The notes below the pieces were generated by a model. That model ran no database searches and had not been told where the DNA came from. It saw only the letters and a list, made by a program, of their open reading frames with translations. This document shows, in pieces, positions 45,243 to 57,220 of a stretch of DNA of 64,000 nucleotides (within the stretch, counting starts at the first letter, position 1; the number at the start of each line of letters is the position of its first letter). The position numbers and the translations under genes are program-made. Origin of the DNA: Roseomonas genomospecies 6 (lineage in GTDB: Bacteria; Pseudomonadota; Alphaproteobacteria; Azospirillales; Azospirillaceae); the NCBI RefSeq assembly GCF_008365375.1, contig NZ_QOKW01000008.1:62001-126000 (forward strand). The letters run 5' to 3'.

Positions 45243-47473
45243 CGGTAGATCACCTGGGGAATGTGGAAATGCCGGCCGGTCAGCACCAGCCCGGCGATGT
45301 CGCCGCCGGAGGCCAGGATGGAATCGCGCATCCGGGCCGCGACCGGCGCGCGGGTGTGCTCCGCACGGGCGACCAGGATGTTCGCGTCCACCATCGGCGA
45401 CAGGCGGCGGGCAAGATGGTTGCCGCCGATCGGAGGGGACAGGATCAAGACGATGTCGAAGCGCTGGCGCAGCCTTTCCATCATCTGGCGCGACTGGGTG
45501 ATGGGCGTGCGCAGGCTGCCCAGCGCCGAGGCCGGGGCCTGCCGCGACACCCAGAGCAGGGGCACGGCGGAGAGGACGGCCTCCAGATCGCCGGCCCCCT
45601 GCAGGTCGATGGCCGGCAGCCGTTCCACCGCCCCGGTCTCCGCTTCGGCATCGGCTCCCGATTCGGCCTCGGTGGCGGCGTTGATCGCGGCCAGTTGGCC
45701 CGTGCCGTCGCCACAGAGGTCGATGACCAGCGTGCGCAGGCCACGGCCCTTGGCGAATTCCAGCGCGAGCCCGCGCGCCACCGGGGCGTCGCCGTCGCCA
45801 TCGTTGGCGGTCACGAACTGAAGCAGGGCCATCGGCTGGTCGTCCATGCCGTGGTCGCGCAGTTGGGCCGCCAGATGGATCAGTTCCTGCTGGGCGCCGG
45901 GGGAGACCAGCTCCCCGTCGGTGGCGGCGAAGCTGGCGATGGCCGGAACGCCCAGATCGCGCTCGATCTCGTGCGGCAGGATGTACACCTGGCGCAGCCA
46001 CGTCGCCAGGACGCCCGCCGCCCCGCCCAGCAGGACGCCGCCGACCAGACCGGCGATGATGAAGCTCGGCCCCATGCTGGTTCCGGTCGCCGGGGCCACC
46101 GCCGGCTGCACCACGCGCACGTTGGAGAATCGCACCTTGGCGGCCTCCTCCTCGGCGCGGGCGGCCTCCGTCCGCTGGGCGTAGTCGCGGTAGATGTCCT
46201 CCAGGACGCCGCGCGTGCGCTCCAGGTCGCGCAGCTCGCTGTCCGCCATGCGCAGACGCCCGACCTTCTCCACCGCCACCGCGTGCTGGCGGTCCAGCTC
46301 GGCCAACTGCCGCGCCACCGCGTCCTGCTCGATCTCCAGCGTCAGGAGATGGTTGTTCAGAAAGGGGATGGTCGGGTTGCGGACCTCGCGCGTGGTGCTG
46401 AACACCGGTTTGTCCGCGCCCTTCATGGACTGGCGGACGGTCCTGATCTTCTTCTCCAGCTCCTGAAGGGGAGGGTACTCCGGCAGGAACTGCGCGGCCA
46501 GACGGTCACGCTCCAGCTCCAGGCGGAGCAGGACGTTCCGGTCGTCGTCGTTGTGCGACTGGTTGCTCTGTTCCCTGAAGTCGAACACCCGCTCCGGCAG
46601 GGCGGCGAGCCGAGTCTTGGCCGCCGCGACCTCCGCCTGGAGCGCCACCTGACGCTCCTGGGTCTGCCGGCGGCGCTGGACGATGCTGTCCACCTGGTTG
46701 GCGGCCAGCAGGCTTTCCTGCCCCAGATCGACGATGTCGTATTCGGACTTCAGGGTCTGGATCTGCTTCTCGATGCTTTTCAACTGATCGGAATGGCGGG
46801 CCAGCTCCGACGCGAGGAAGGGCGAACGCGCTATGTCGAAGATGGCGCGGCGGCGTTTCAGATAGGCGTCGGCCAGGGCGTTGACGGTGTCGGCGGCGAT
46901 GTCCGGATTCTCGTGGCTGAAGCTGAGGCGCACGATGTTGGACGAGGACTGCTGCTCCACCTGGAGGCGGCGCTTGAACTTGTCGATCGCCTTTTCGAGC
47001 CGGTCCTGCGGCGTATCGTCCGGCAGAAGCCCGAACAGGCGCGGGCGCGCCAGTTCCGGGAACAGGGTGAGGGGGTCCAGAACCGTCAGCGTGTCTTCGA
47101 TCACCCGGCGGCTTTCCAGGATGCGGATCTCGCTGTCCACCGATTTCAGCCCGTCGATGGACAGGACGGAGGGCAGGTTTCCGGCCATGTCCTGGATGCC
47201 CGCGTGCTGGCGGTCGACCATCATCAGGACCAGGCTTTCCGCGGCGTAGCGCGTGCGCGCGTAAGTTGCCGCGATCAGTCCGGCAATGATGGAAAGGAGA
47301 ACGACAATCAAAATTATTCGCTTGTGATAAAAAGCGAGTATCAGAAGGTCCCGCGGCGTAAATGCCGGCGCGCCGCCGGAAAACAGCACGCCATGCGGCT
47401 GCGGCGCCGGAGAGACATCCGACGGGCCAGCCGATTGACTTTGACTGCGGTTTTCCAGATGTTGGGAGAGCAT
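45233..47473 (-). CDS. Wzz/Wzc-like exopolysaccharide transport protein with degenerate ATPase domain
   Basis: 746 residues. An N-terminal Wzz domain (LILAFYHKRIILIVVLLSII) and a long coiled-coil precede a second membrane segment, SFIIAGLVGGVLLGGAAGVL. The C-terminal domain has the BY-kinase fold (ELIHLAAQLRDHG, RTLVIDLCGDGTGQLAAI, FDIVLILSPPIGGN), but the usual P-loop is replaced by FVTANDGDGDAPVARGLA, without the GK[S/T] of Walker A. No tyrosine cluster ends the protein. It is expected to be an inactive, scaffold-type chain-length regulator. Start at ATG 47473 is the first ATG of the conserved frame. Confidence 0.85.
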   Translation of the reverse strand: MLSQHLENRSQSQSAGPSDVSPAPQPHGVLFSGGAPAFTPRDLLILAFYHKRIILIVVLLSIIAGLIAATYARTRYAAESLVLMMVDRQHAGIQDMAGNLPSVLSIDGLKSVDSEIRILESRRVIEDTLTVLDPLTLFPELARPRLFGLLPDDTPQDRLEKAIDKFKRRLQVEQQSSSNIVRLSFSHENPDIAADTVNALADAYLKRRRAIFDIARSPFLASELARHSDQLKSIEKQIQTLKSEYDIVDLGQESLLAANQVDSIVQRRRQTQERQVALQAEVAAAKTRLAALPERVFDFREQSNQSHNDDDRNVLLRLELERDRLAAQFLPEYPPLQELEKKIRTVRQSMKGADKPVFSTTREVRNPTIPFLNNHLLTLEIEQDAVARQLAELDRQHAVAVEKVGRLRMADSELRDLERTRGVLEDIYRDYAQRTEAARAEEEAAKVRFSNVRVVQPAVAPATGTSMGPSFIIAGLVGGVLLGGAAGVLATWLRQVYILPHEIERDLGVPAIASFAATDGELVSPGAQQELIHLAAQLRDHGMDDQPMALLQFVTANDGDGDAPVARGLALEFAKGRGLRTLVIDLCGDGTGQLAAINAATEAESGADAEAETGAVERLPAIDLQGAGDLEAVLSAVPLLWVSRQAPASALGSLRTPITQSRQMMERLRQRFDIVLILSPPIGGNHLARRLSPMVDANILVARAEHTRAPVAARMRDSILASGGDIAGLVLTGRHFHIPQVIYRWL

Positions 47474-47664
47474 CTCTAGCGGGCACCGGAGGGTGTGGAG
47501 CGGGCACTTTCGGTGCACGGTTTACCACGTCAGGTGTAAGTCTGTCATGAGGTGGTTGGGCATTTGAAACATTTTGTCTCAATTTTTAGCTATTTGATCC
47601 GACCGAACCAACCCATTCTTGGCGAGCCTTTCCGATCCGCACCGAGCCCATCCGAGCAGCGCCC

Positions 47665-48489
47665 ATGAACAACCGACTGTCCGCCCTGAAGGCCGGGATC
47701 GAAGCCCGTCACCCCGCCCTGTTTCGCCGTCTGACCTGGGTGCGCGACCGGTTGGCGCCCTATTACGCCGAGCCGGAGTTGCGTCTTCTCCCGGCCCTGT
47801 GCGCGCCGGGGGAGGCCGCCTACGACATCGGTGCCAACAGCGGCATCTACACCTTCTGGCTTTGCCGGGCCGCGGACCGCGTGACGGCCTTCGAGCCGAA
47901 TCCCAAGCTCGTCTCGTTGCTGAAGGACAAGTTCGCCCCCCTGATCGCATCGGGGCGGCTGCGGGTGGAAGGCTGCGCGTTGAGCGACGCGGACGGCTCC
48001 ATCCTGCTCCACGTCCCGCAATCGTCCGCCCTGGCGTCGGTCGAGGCGGGGGCCGTGGACACCCACGGACAGGCGGTGGAGGCGGTGACCGTTCCGCGCT
48101 TCACGCTCGACCGCTTCGACCATGGCCCGGTCGGCTTTCTGAAGATCGACGTCGAGGGGCATGAGGCCGCGGTGATCGGCGGCGGTCTCCGCCTGATCGG
48201 GCGCGACCGGCCCAACCTGCTGATCGAAGCGGAGGAACGGCACAACCCCGGCGCCCTGGCGAAGCTGCGGACGCTGCTGGACCCGCTGGGCTACTGCGGC
48301 TATTTCGTCCTGTCGGACCGCCTGTGCGCGCTGGACGGCTTCGACCCGGAGCGCCATCAGGCGCGGGCGGCCCTGAACGCGGCCGGCACCCACCGCAGGA
48401 AGGGAAGCGTCTACATCAACAACTTCATCTTCGTCGCGCGCGACGGCGCGGCGGACCGGCTGCGCGCGCTGCTGGGGCGGTCGGGCTGA
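47665..48489 (+). CDS. FkbM-family methyltransferase (2)
   Basis: 274 residues, divergent from the Wzc-like gene. GEAAYDIGANSGIYTFWLCR and VGFLKIDVEGHEAAVIGGGL are the SAM-site and FkbM motifs. It differs from the copy at 41427 both in N-terminus and in the loop after SAM binding, so the two probably have different acceptors. Confidence 0.88.
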   Translation: MNNRLSALKAGIEARHPALFRRLTWVRDRLAPYYAEPELRLLPALCAPGEAAYDIGANSGIYTFWLCRAADRVTAFEPNPKLVSLLKDKFAPLIASGRLRVEGCALSDADGSILLHVPQSSALASVEAGAVDTHGQAVEAVTVPRFTLDRFDHGPVGFLKIDVEGHEAAVIGGGLRLIGRDRPNLLIEAEERHNPGALAKLRTLLDPLGYCGYFVLSDRLCALDGFDPERHQARAALNAAGTHRRKGSVYINNFIFVARDGAADRLRALLGRSG

Positions 48490-48542
48490 GACCGGCGCCC
48501 GTTCCTGACGTCAGCGGGGCCCAACATCAGCGACGCCCAACA

Positions 48543-48899
48543 TCAGCGACGGCAATCCACCTCCGGCCAGGGACGCTTCTGGTAGAAGGGGCGCAGCGTG
48601 AGAATCTTCGCGACCTTCCAGATCCGGCTCTGCCGCTCGGGACACAAATTGTTCACAGCCGACGTCGGGTTTCCATGCCACCAGTCCGGAATGTTGACCT
48701 CGACCTCGTAGGCGTTCAGGTGCAGTTCGGGCTCGCGTATCCACCACCCATAGGGCAGGCGGGCGAAATGGGCGCGGATCTCCTGCCGGATGTCGACGGG
48801 GCGCCATTCCGTCTCCGTGTCCTGCGCGCACGCCGGGCTCCCAAGGGCAAGCGCCGCGCCGGCAAGGCCGATCGCCAGGGCCGCGCGACCCTTATCCAT
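48543..48899 (-). CDS. Small secreted protein of unknown function
   Basis: 118 residues with a signal peptide (MDKGRAALAIGLAGAALALG, cleavage near CAQ at 26). The mature protein has a Trp/Pro-rich centre (LPYGWWIREPELHL, NIPDWWHGNP) and two Cys (NNLCPERQ, EVDCRR) that may pair. Its start touches the plus-strand flippase region. No family is recognised; position suggests a link to polysaccharide export. Confidence 0.7.
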   Translation of the reverse strand: MDKGRAALAIGLAGAALALGSPACAQDTETEWRPVDIRQEIRAHFARLPYGWWIREPELHLNAYEVEVNIPDWWHGNPTSAVNNLCPERQSRIWKVAKILTLRPFYQKRPWPEVDCRR

Positions 48900-49006
48900 T
48901 GCACCGCTTCCTCGTCACCGTCATCATCCGCCGGTCATCCTCCTCGTGCGGCGCTCCGCCGCCGCGATGCCCCCATATCCCGCACCCCTATATCCCATAC
49001 GGCGTG

Positions 49007-50368
49007 ATGCGTCTCCAGACATGGCATACCCTCGGGCGCTACGCCGCCGGCCTCGGGCTGCGCGGGGTGGAGGTGGCCGGAAAGCTCGGCCTCTACATCA
49101 TCGCGGCGCGGTCGCTCGGCGTCCATGACGCCGGCCTGTTCTTCCTGTGCCTGACCTGGATCGGTCTGGCCTCGACCTTTGCACGCCTCGGACTCGAACG
49201 CGCCGTCACGCGGCATGTCGCCGCCGAACTGGCGGTCGGCCAGGGGCGGGCCGCCGGGCGCGCCCTGCGGACGGGGCTGATCTGGACCGGCCTCGCCGCC
49301 GCCGCGATCGCCCTGCTCACCGCCGCCATGGCCGGTCCGGTTTCGCAGTTGCTGTTCGGGGCGCCGGATCTGGAAACGCCGCTGCGCCTGTCGGCCCTCG
49401 CCCTGGTGCCGCAGACGCTCACCATCACCATCGGGTCGGCCCTGGCCGGGTTGAAGCGGGGCGTCGCGGCGCAATTCGTGCAGAACGCCTTGTGGCCGGT
49501 GCTGACTCTGGCCGCCCTGCTGGCGGGGGTCGGCGATCTCGACGCCCTTGTCCTGGCGCTTTCTGGGGCGTTGGCGCTGAGCGCTCTGGCCGGCATGGTC
49601 CTTCTCGCGCGCGACCGCCACCGCTTCGCCGACCGCCCCACCCCGGCCGAAGAGCATGCCGAGACGCTTCCCGCCCTGTGGCACACGGCGCGTCCGCTCT
49701 TCGTCGTCGAACTGGTGCAGGTGTCCCTGGCCTCCCTGCCGGTCCTCGCGCTCGGCATGTTCGTGGACGCGGCGTCGGTCGGCGCCTTCAGCGTCGCGAA
49801 CCGCATCTCCATGCTCGTCTGGGTCGTCATCATCAGCATCGGGACCTTCGCCGCGCCCAACTACGCCGAGTTGCACCGCCGCGGCGAGATGGCCCGCCTG
49901 AAGGCCATGAACCGCGGGGTGATGCTGTCCGTGGCCGCGCTGGGCCTGCCTCTGGTGACGGTCATGATGGCCGTGCCGGACCGGCTGCTCGGTCTGGTGG
50001 GGGAGGGGTTCGGCAGCGGGGCGACGGCCTTGTGCATCCTCGCCGCCGGCCAGATGGTCAACTGCCTCCTGGCATGCCAGGATATCCGGCTGGCGATGAC
50101 CGGGCGCGGGGACGTCCTGCGCCGGTTGAACCTGTTGCAACTCGCCACCTGCGCGGCTCTGGGCGCCATCCTGATCCCCGCCTTCGGCATGACCGGCGCG
50201 GCTTTCGTGACCGCCGTCGCCGTGGCGCAGGGAGCCATCGGCACGAGCCTGGTCAGCTTCGCGGTGTTCGAGCGGTTCGGGCCGCAGCGGAACCGGGCGG
50301 ACGAGGGGGCGCCGCCGCGGGACGCGACGGAACCGTTGGACAAAGAGACGGCGCGCCCCGCACAGTGA
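49007..50368 (+). CDS. Oligosaccharide flippase/lipopolysaccharide biosynthesis protein (Wzx-like)
   Basis: 453 residues with twelve to fourteen membrane segments. The N-terminal YAAGLGLRGVEVAGKLGLYI and AARSLGVHDAGLFFLCLTWI are typical of the Wzx/MOP exporters that flip lipid-linked repeat units. ATG 49007 is taken as start because the upstream frame is low-complexity and overlaps the opposite-strand gene; no clear ribosome-binding site is seen. The C-terminal ~35 residues are charged and probably cytoplasmic. Confidence 0.85.
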   Translation: MRLQTWHTLGRYAAGLGLRGVEVAGKLGLYIIAARSLGVHDAGLFFLCLTWIGLASTFARLGLERAVTRHVAAELAVGQGRAAGRALRTGLIWTGLAAAAIALLTAAMAGPVSQLLFGAPDLETPLRLSALALVPQTLTITIGSALAGLKRGVAAQFVQNALWPVLTLAALLAGVGDLDALVLALSGALALSALAGMVLLARDRHRFADRPTPAEEHAETLPALWHTARPLFVVELVQVSLASLPVLALGMFVDAASVGAFSVANRISMLVWVVIISIGTFAAPNYAELHRRGEMARLKAMNRGVMLSVAALGLPLVTVMMAVPDRLLGLVGEGFGSGATALCILAAGQMVNCLLACQDIRLAMTGRGDVLRRLNLLQLATCAALGAILIPAFGMTGAAFVTAVAVAQGAIGTSLVSFAVFERFGPQRNRADEGAPPRDATEPLDKETARPAQ

Positions 50369-50376
50369 CAGCCGCC

Positions 50377-51768
50377 ATGATTGGATTGCGTGCTTTCGCC
50401 AGGCGCCTCGCTGCCGCTCTTCTGCTGTTCCCGTTCCTGCCGCCGGAGATCGCCGCCGGGCGGGAGGCGGGCGCCGTCGTCACCGTGCTGACCTCCTTCC
50501 CCGCAAGCTTCTACGAGCCCGTGCGGGAAGCGTTCGAGGCGGCGCACCCGCAGTGGCGCCTGCGCATCGTCAACACCAAGACCACCGCCGCGATCAGCCA
50601 GTTGCAGGACCGGGGGGAGGACGGGGTGGACGCCTTCTGGGCCTCAGCCCCCGACGCCTTCGAGGTGCTGAAGGCGGCCAGGCGCCTGGAGCCCGTGTCC
50701 CCGCGCCCGACGGGGGCGCCGCCGACGGTCGGGAACCAGCCGATCAACGATCCGGACGGCGCCTATCTGGGCTTCGCGCTGTCCGGCTACGGGCTGCTGT
50801 GGAACCAGCGGTACCTGGACCGTCACGGCCTGCCGACGCCCAGGCGCTGGGAGGATCTGCGCCGCCCCGTCTATGCCCGGCATCTCGGCATCACCGCCCC
50901 GTCGCGGTCCGGCACCATGCATCTGATGGTCGAGACCGTGCTTCAGATGCAGGGGTGGGAGCGCGGTTGGGCGACGTGGCTGGAGATCGCCGGCAACCTC
51001 GCCACCGTGACGGCGCGCAGCTACGGCGTGGTGGACGGAGTCGCCAAGGGGCGCTTCGGCATCGGGCTGAGCATCGACTTCCTCGGGCAGTCCGCCGGGT
51101 CGGACGAGGAGGACCTGCGCTTCGCCTATCCCGCGGACAGCCTGTTCCTGCCGGCCAGCGTGGCCGTGCTGCGCGGCGCGCCGAACCCGGACGGGGCGGC
51201 GGCCTTCATCGATTTCCTGCTGTCCCCCGCCGGTCAGGCCCTGCTGGTCCGTCCGGACATCCAGCGCCTGCCGGTCCGGCCCGACGCCTACGCGGCGGCT
51301 CCCCCCGGTTATCCCGACCCGTTCCGGACGGACACCGGGGACGACCGGTTCCTGTTCGACCGCGCCCTGTCCGGCGCCCGCTACGAGCTGGTGAACCTGC
51401 TCTTCGACGAGCTGGTGACCTTCCGGGTCAAGACGCTGAACCGGGTGTGGCAGCTCATCCACGAAGGGGAGGGACGCCTGTCCGCCCTTTACGGCTCGGC
51501 CGACCACGAGCCGGTCGCGGCGGACCTGCTGCGCGCCGCGCGGGCGGCGGCAACCGCCGTCCCGGTCTCCGCCGCGGAGGCCGCCGACCCCGCCTTCTCC
51601 GCGGCGCTGCGCCGGCCGGCGCGCGGCCTTCCCGTGTCCGACCGGCAGGCGGAGCTGGAATCCGCGTGGCGGGCCTTCTCCCGGCAGCGGCTGGACGAGG
51701 CGCTGGCCCTGGCGGAGCGCGCGCTCATCATCCTGCGCGTCTCCGGCGGCGAGGGGGTGTGGCCGTGA
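50377..51768 (+). CDS. PgtC-like periplasmic binding protein, sensor partner
   Basis: 463 residues with a signal peptide ending near IAA/GRE. Mature motifs VVTVLTSFPASFYEPVREAF, AFWASAPDAFEVLKAARRLE and ITAPSRSGTMHLMVETVL match those of the ABC binding protein at 59391, its paralogue. Genes of this kind in front of a sensor kinase act as ligand-sensing periplasmic proteins, as PgtC does for Salmonella phosphoglycerate transport. ATG 50377 is used; GTG 50365 overlaps the flippase stop and is possible. It ends overlapping the kinase gene. Confidence 0.87.
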   Translation: MIGLRAFARRLAAALLLFPFLPPEIAAGREAGAVVTVLTSFPASFYEPVREAFEAAHPQWRLRIVNTKTTAAISQLQDRGEDGVDAFWASAPDAFEVLKAARRLEPVSPRPTGAPPTVGNQPINDPDGAYLGFALSGYGLLWNQRYLDRHGLPTPRRWEDLRRPVYARHLGITAPSRSGTMHLMVETVLQMQGWERGWATWLEIAGNLATVTARSYGVVDGVAKGRFGIGLSIDFLGQSAGSDEEDLRFAYPADSLFLPASVAVLRGAPNPDGAAAFIDFLLSPAGQALLVRPDIQRLPVRPDAYAAAPPGYPDPFRTDTGDDRFLFDRALSGARYELVNLLFDELVTFRVKTLNRVWQLIHEGEGRLSALYGSADHEPVAADLLRAARAAATAVPVSAAEAADPAFSAALRRPARGLPVSDRQAELESAWRAFSRQRLDEALALAERALIILRVSGGEGVWP

Positions 51769-54173
51769 CCGCGGCGTCCGTTTCCGGGCAGGCCCCCGGC
51801 CCCGTGCGGTTCGGCATCCGGGCGCGGCTTCTGTTGGCCTTCGTCGCGGTCGCCGTCCTGTCGGTGGTCGCCTGCGGGCTGGGCTGGCTGTCCTACGACC
51901 GGCTGGGCGGCACGCTGGACGAGTTCGCGGAAAGCCACCTGCCCGCCCTCGGCCTCGCCGCGCGCCTCGCGGAGGAGGGCGGCGGCATCATCGCGACCGC
52001 GCCGATCCTCGCCAACGCGCAGACGGAGGCGGAACTGGGAGCCATCCGCGACGTTCTGGGCCGCCGGCTCGCCGCGCTCCGCCTTCTGGCCGCGGAAGGG
52101 GAGCGGGGCGTTCCCGGACTGCGCCCGATGGTGGACGCGCTTGGCCGCAACCTGAGCGACCTCGACGCCACGGTGCGGCACCGGCTGACCCTGGCCCGCC
52201 GCAACCAGGAGAGCATCGAGCGGCTGCGCTGGCTGCACGCCGACTTCCTCGACGAGATCGAGCCGCTGGTCGCCGACACCCGCTTCAACATCCAGAGCGC
52301 GCTGGGCTCGGTGGAGACCGGCACCCGTTCCGCCGAAGCGGTCCGCATCCTGCGCGAGGAGAGCCGGAGGAGCGAGGCGGTGCTTCAGATCGGCGCGAAC
52401 GGCAACCTCGCGGTAGGGCTGATCGCGCGGGCCGCGACTCTGGCCACCGCCGAAGCGCTGGACGACAACGCGGGCTTCCTGGAGGAGACCGCCGACCGGC
52501 TGCAGCACGACCTCGCCACGCTGAAGGACTGGGCGGACGGCGTCTCGCTGGGGCAGGTGGTCGCCCGCCTGCTGGAACTGGCCCGCGGCGAGGGCAGCAT
52601 CCCGGACCTGCGCCGCGCGGAACTGGCGGCGGCGGACCGCGGTCAGGCGCTGCTGGCCGACAACCGGGAACTGGTGGCCCGGCTGAACGGCCTGATCGCC
52701 CGGCAGGTGCAGTCGGTGGAGACCACCTCCCGCGCCGCCGCCGCCCGTTCGGCACAGGCCATCGCCGAGGGGCGCTCGGCCCTGCTGGCGAGCGCGCTGG
52801 TCAGCCTGCTGGTGGCGGTGCTGGTCGCCTGGCTCTACGTCAACCGCAGCATCATCTCCCGCCTGACGCGGCTGGGCAGCGCGGCGCACGAGATCGCCGC
52901 CGGGAACCTGAAGGCGGACATTCCGCTGGGCGGCAACGACGAGCTGTCGCAGATGGCCGCGGCCCTGCTGGTCTTCCGCGACACAGCCATCGCGGTGGAG
53001 GAGGCCAACGCCCAGGCCATCATCGACAACGCCCAGGCCGGACTGGCGACCACCGACGCCGACGGGGTGATCGAGTTCGTCAACCCGCCGGCTGCCGGGC
53101 TGATCGCCGCGCCGGAAGGAAGCACAGACGGACGGCTGGCGGACCGGCTGGAACCCGCCGGCGCGCGGCGTGTGGAGGAGTTCTTCCGCGAGGCCCGCGA
53201 GGCTCCGGACGAGGCGGCACCGTCCCTGTCGATCCTGACCGCCGGGCGGCGGCCGGACGGACGTCGGGTGCCGGTGCAGGTGGGCATCCGGCCCTTCCGG
53301 CGGCGCCGGCAGCAGCGCTTCATCGTCACCCTGACCGACATGACGGAGCGGGTGGAGGCGCAACAGATCCTGGAGCGAACGGTGGCGGAGCGGACCGCCG
53401 ATCTGCGCACCACCAACGCGCGGCTGGAGCGCGCCATCGCCGAGCATCAGCGCGCCGAACACGACCTGCGCGAAGCGCAGACGGAGCTTGTGCAGGCCGG
53501 AAAGCTGGCGGCCCTGGGGCAGCTCGCCGCCGGGGTGGGGCACGAGCTGAACCAGCCCCTGGCGGCGATCCGCTCCTACGCCCACAACGGGCGCAGGCTG
53601 ATCGAGCTGGGGCGCATCGCGGAGGCCGACGGAAACCTCGGCAAGATCGCCGACCTGACCGCCCGCATGGCGAACATCACCAACCATCTGAAGCGCTTCG
53701 CCCGCCGCCCCGCCGCCCGGCTGGACGCGGTCGAGCTGGCGCCGGTGGTGCAGGGCGCGCTGTCCCTGTTCGGCAACCGGCTGCGGGAGGAGGCGGTGGA
53801 GCTGGCCGTTACCCTTCCCGCCGAACCGCTGCGCGTCCGCGCGGAGGAGGTGCGGCTGGAACAGGTGCTGGTCAACCTGCTGAGCAACGCGCTGGACGCC
53901 GTGGCCGGCGAACCGCAACGCCGCATCGCCATCGGTGCGGAGGAGGCGGACGGAACGGTGCGCATCACGGTGCGCGACACCGGTCCCGGAATTCCGGCGG
54001 CGGTGGCCGGACAGGTGTTCGACCCCTTCGTCACCACGAAGCCGGTGGGCACGGGGCTCGGCCTCGGCCTGTCGATCTCCTACAACATCGTGCGGGACTT
54101 CGGCGGCGTCCTGTCGGTGGCCGACACCGGTCCCGGCGGAACCGCCTTCCTGCTGACCCTGAACCGCGCCTGA
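51765..54173 (+). CDS. Sensor histidine kinase, PgtB-like
   Basis: 802 residues. A first membrane segment (LLLAFVAVAVLSVVACGLGW) opens a long periplasmic helical domain. A second, SALVSLLVAVLVAWLYVNRS, leads to HAMP (SRLTRLGSAAHEIAAG), PAS and coiled-coil segments. The kinase core has the H-box GVGHELNQPLAAIRS with His593 and G-boxes DTGPGIP and TGLGLGLSI. GTG 51765 overlaps the binding-protein stop and has GAGGGGG seven bases upstream. Likely controlled by the neighbouring PgtC-like protein. Confidence 0.92.
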   Translation: MTAASVSGQAPGPVRFGIRARLLLAFVAVAVLSVVACGLGWLSYDRLGGTLDEFAESHLPALGLAARLAEEGGGIIATAPILANAQTEAELGAIRDVLGRRLAALRLLAAEGERGVPGLRPMVDALGRNLSDLDATVRHRLTLARRNQESIERLRWLHADFLDEIEPLVADTRFNIQSALGSVETGTRSAEAVRILREESRRSEAVLQIGANGNLAVGLIARAATLATAEALDDNAGFLEETADRLQHDLATLKDWADGVSLGQVVARLLELARGEGSIPDLRRAELAAADRGQALLADNRELVARLNGLIARQVQSVETTSRAAAARSAQAIAEGRSALLASALVSLLVAVLVAWLYVNRSIISRLTRLGSAAHEIAAGNLKADIPLGGNDELSQMAAALLVFRDTAIAVEEANAQAIIDNAQAGLATTDADGVIEFVNPPAAGLIAAPEGSTDGRLADRLEPAGARRVEEFFREAREAPDEAAPSLSILTAGRRPDGRRVPVQVGIRPFRRRRQQRFIVTLTDMTERVEAQQILERTVAERTADLRTTNARLERAIAEHQRAEHDLREAQTELVQAGKLAALGQLAAGVGHELNQPLAAIRSYAHNGRRLIELGRIAEADGNLGKIADLTARMANITNHLKRFARRPAARLDAVELAPVVQGALSLFGNRLREEAVELAVTLPAEPLRVRAEEVRLEQVLVNLLSNALDAVAGEPQRRIAIGAEEADGTVRITVRDTGPGIPAAVAGQVFDPFVTTKPVGTGLGLGLSISYNIVRDFGGVLSVADTGPGGTAFLLTLNRA

Positions 54174-54183
54174 GCGACATCCC

Positions 54184-55539
<1,356 letters not shown>

Positions 55540-55551
55540 GGGCGGGGACGG

Positions 55552-57204
<1,653 letters not shown>

Positions 57205-57220
57205 TTACAAGTCGTCTGGA

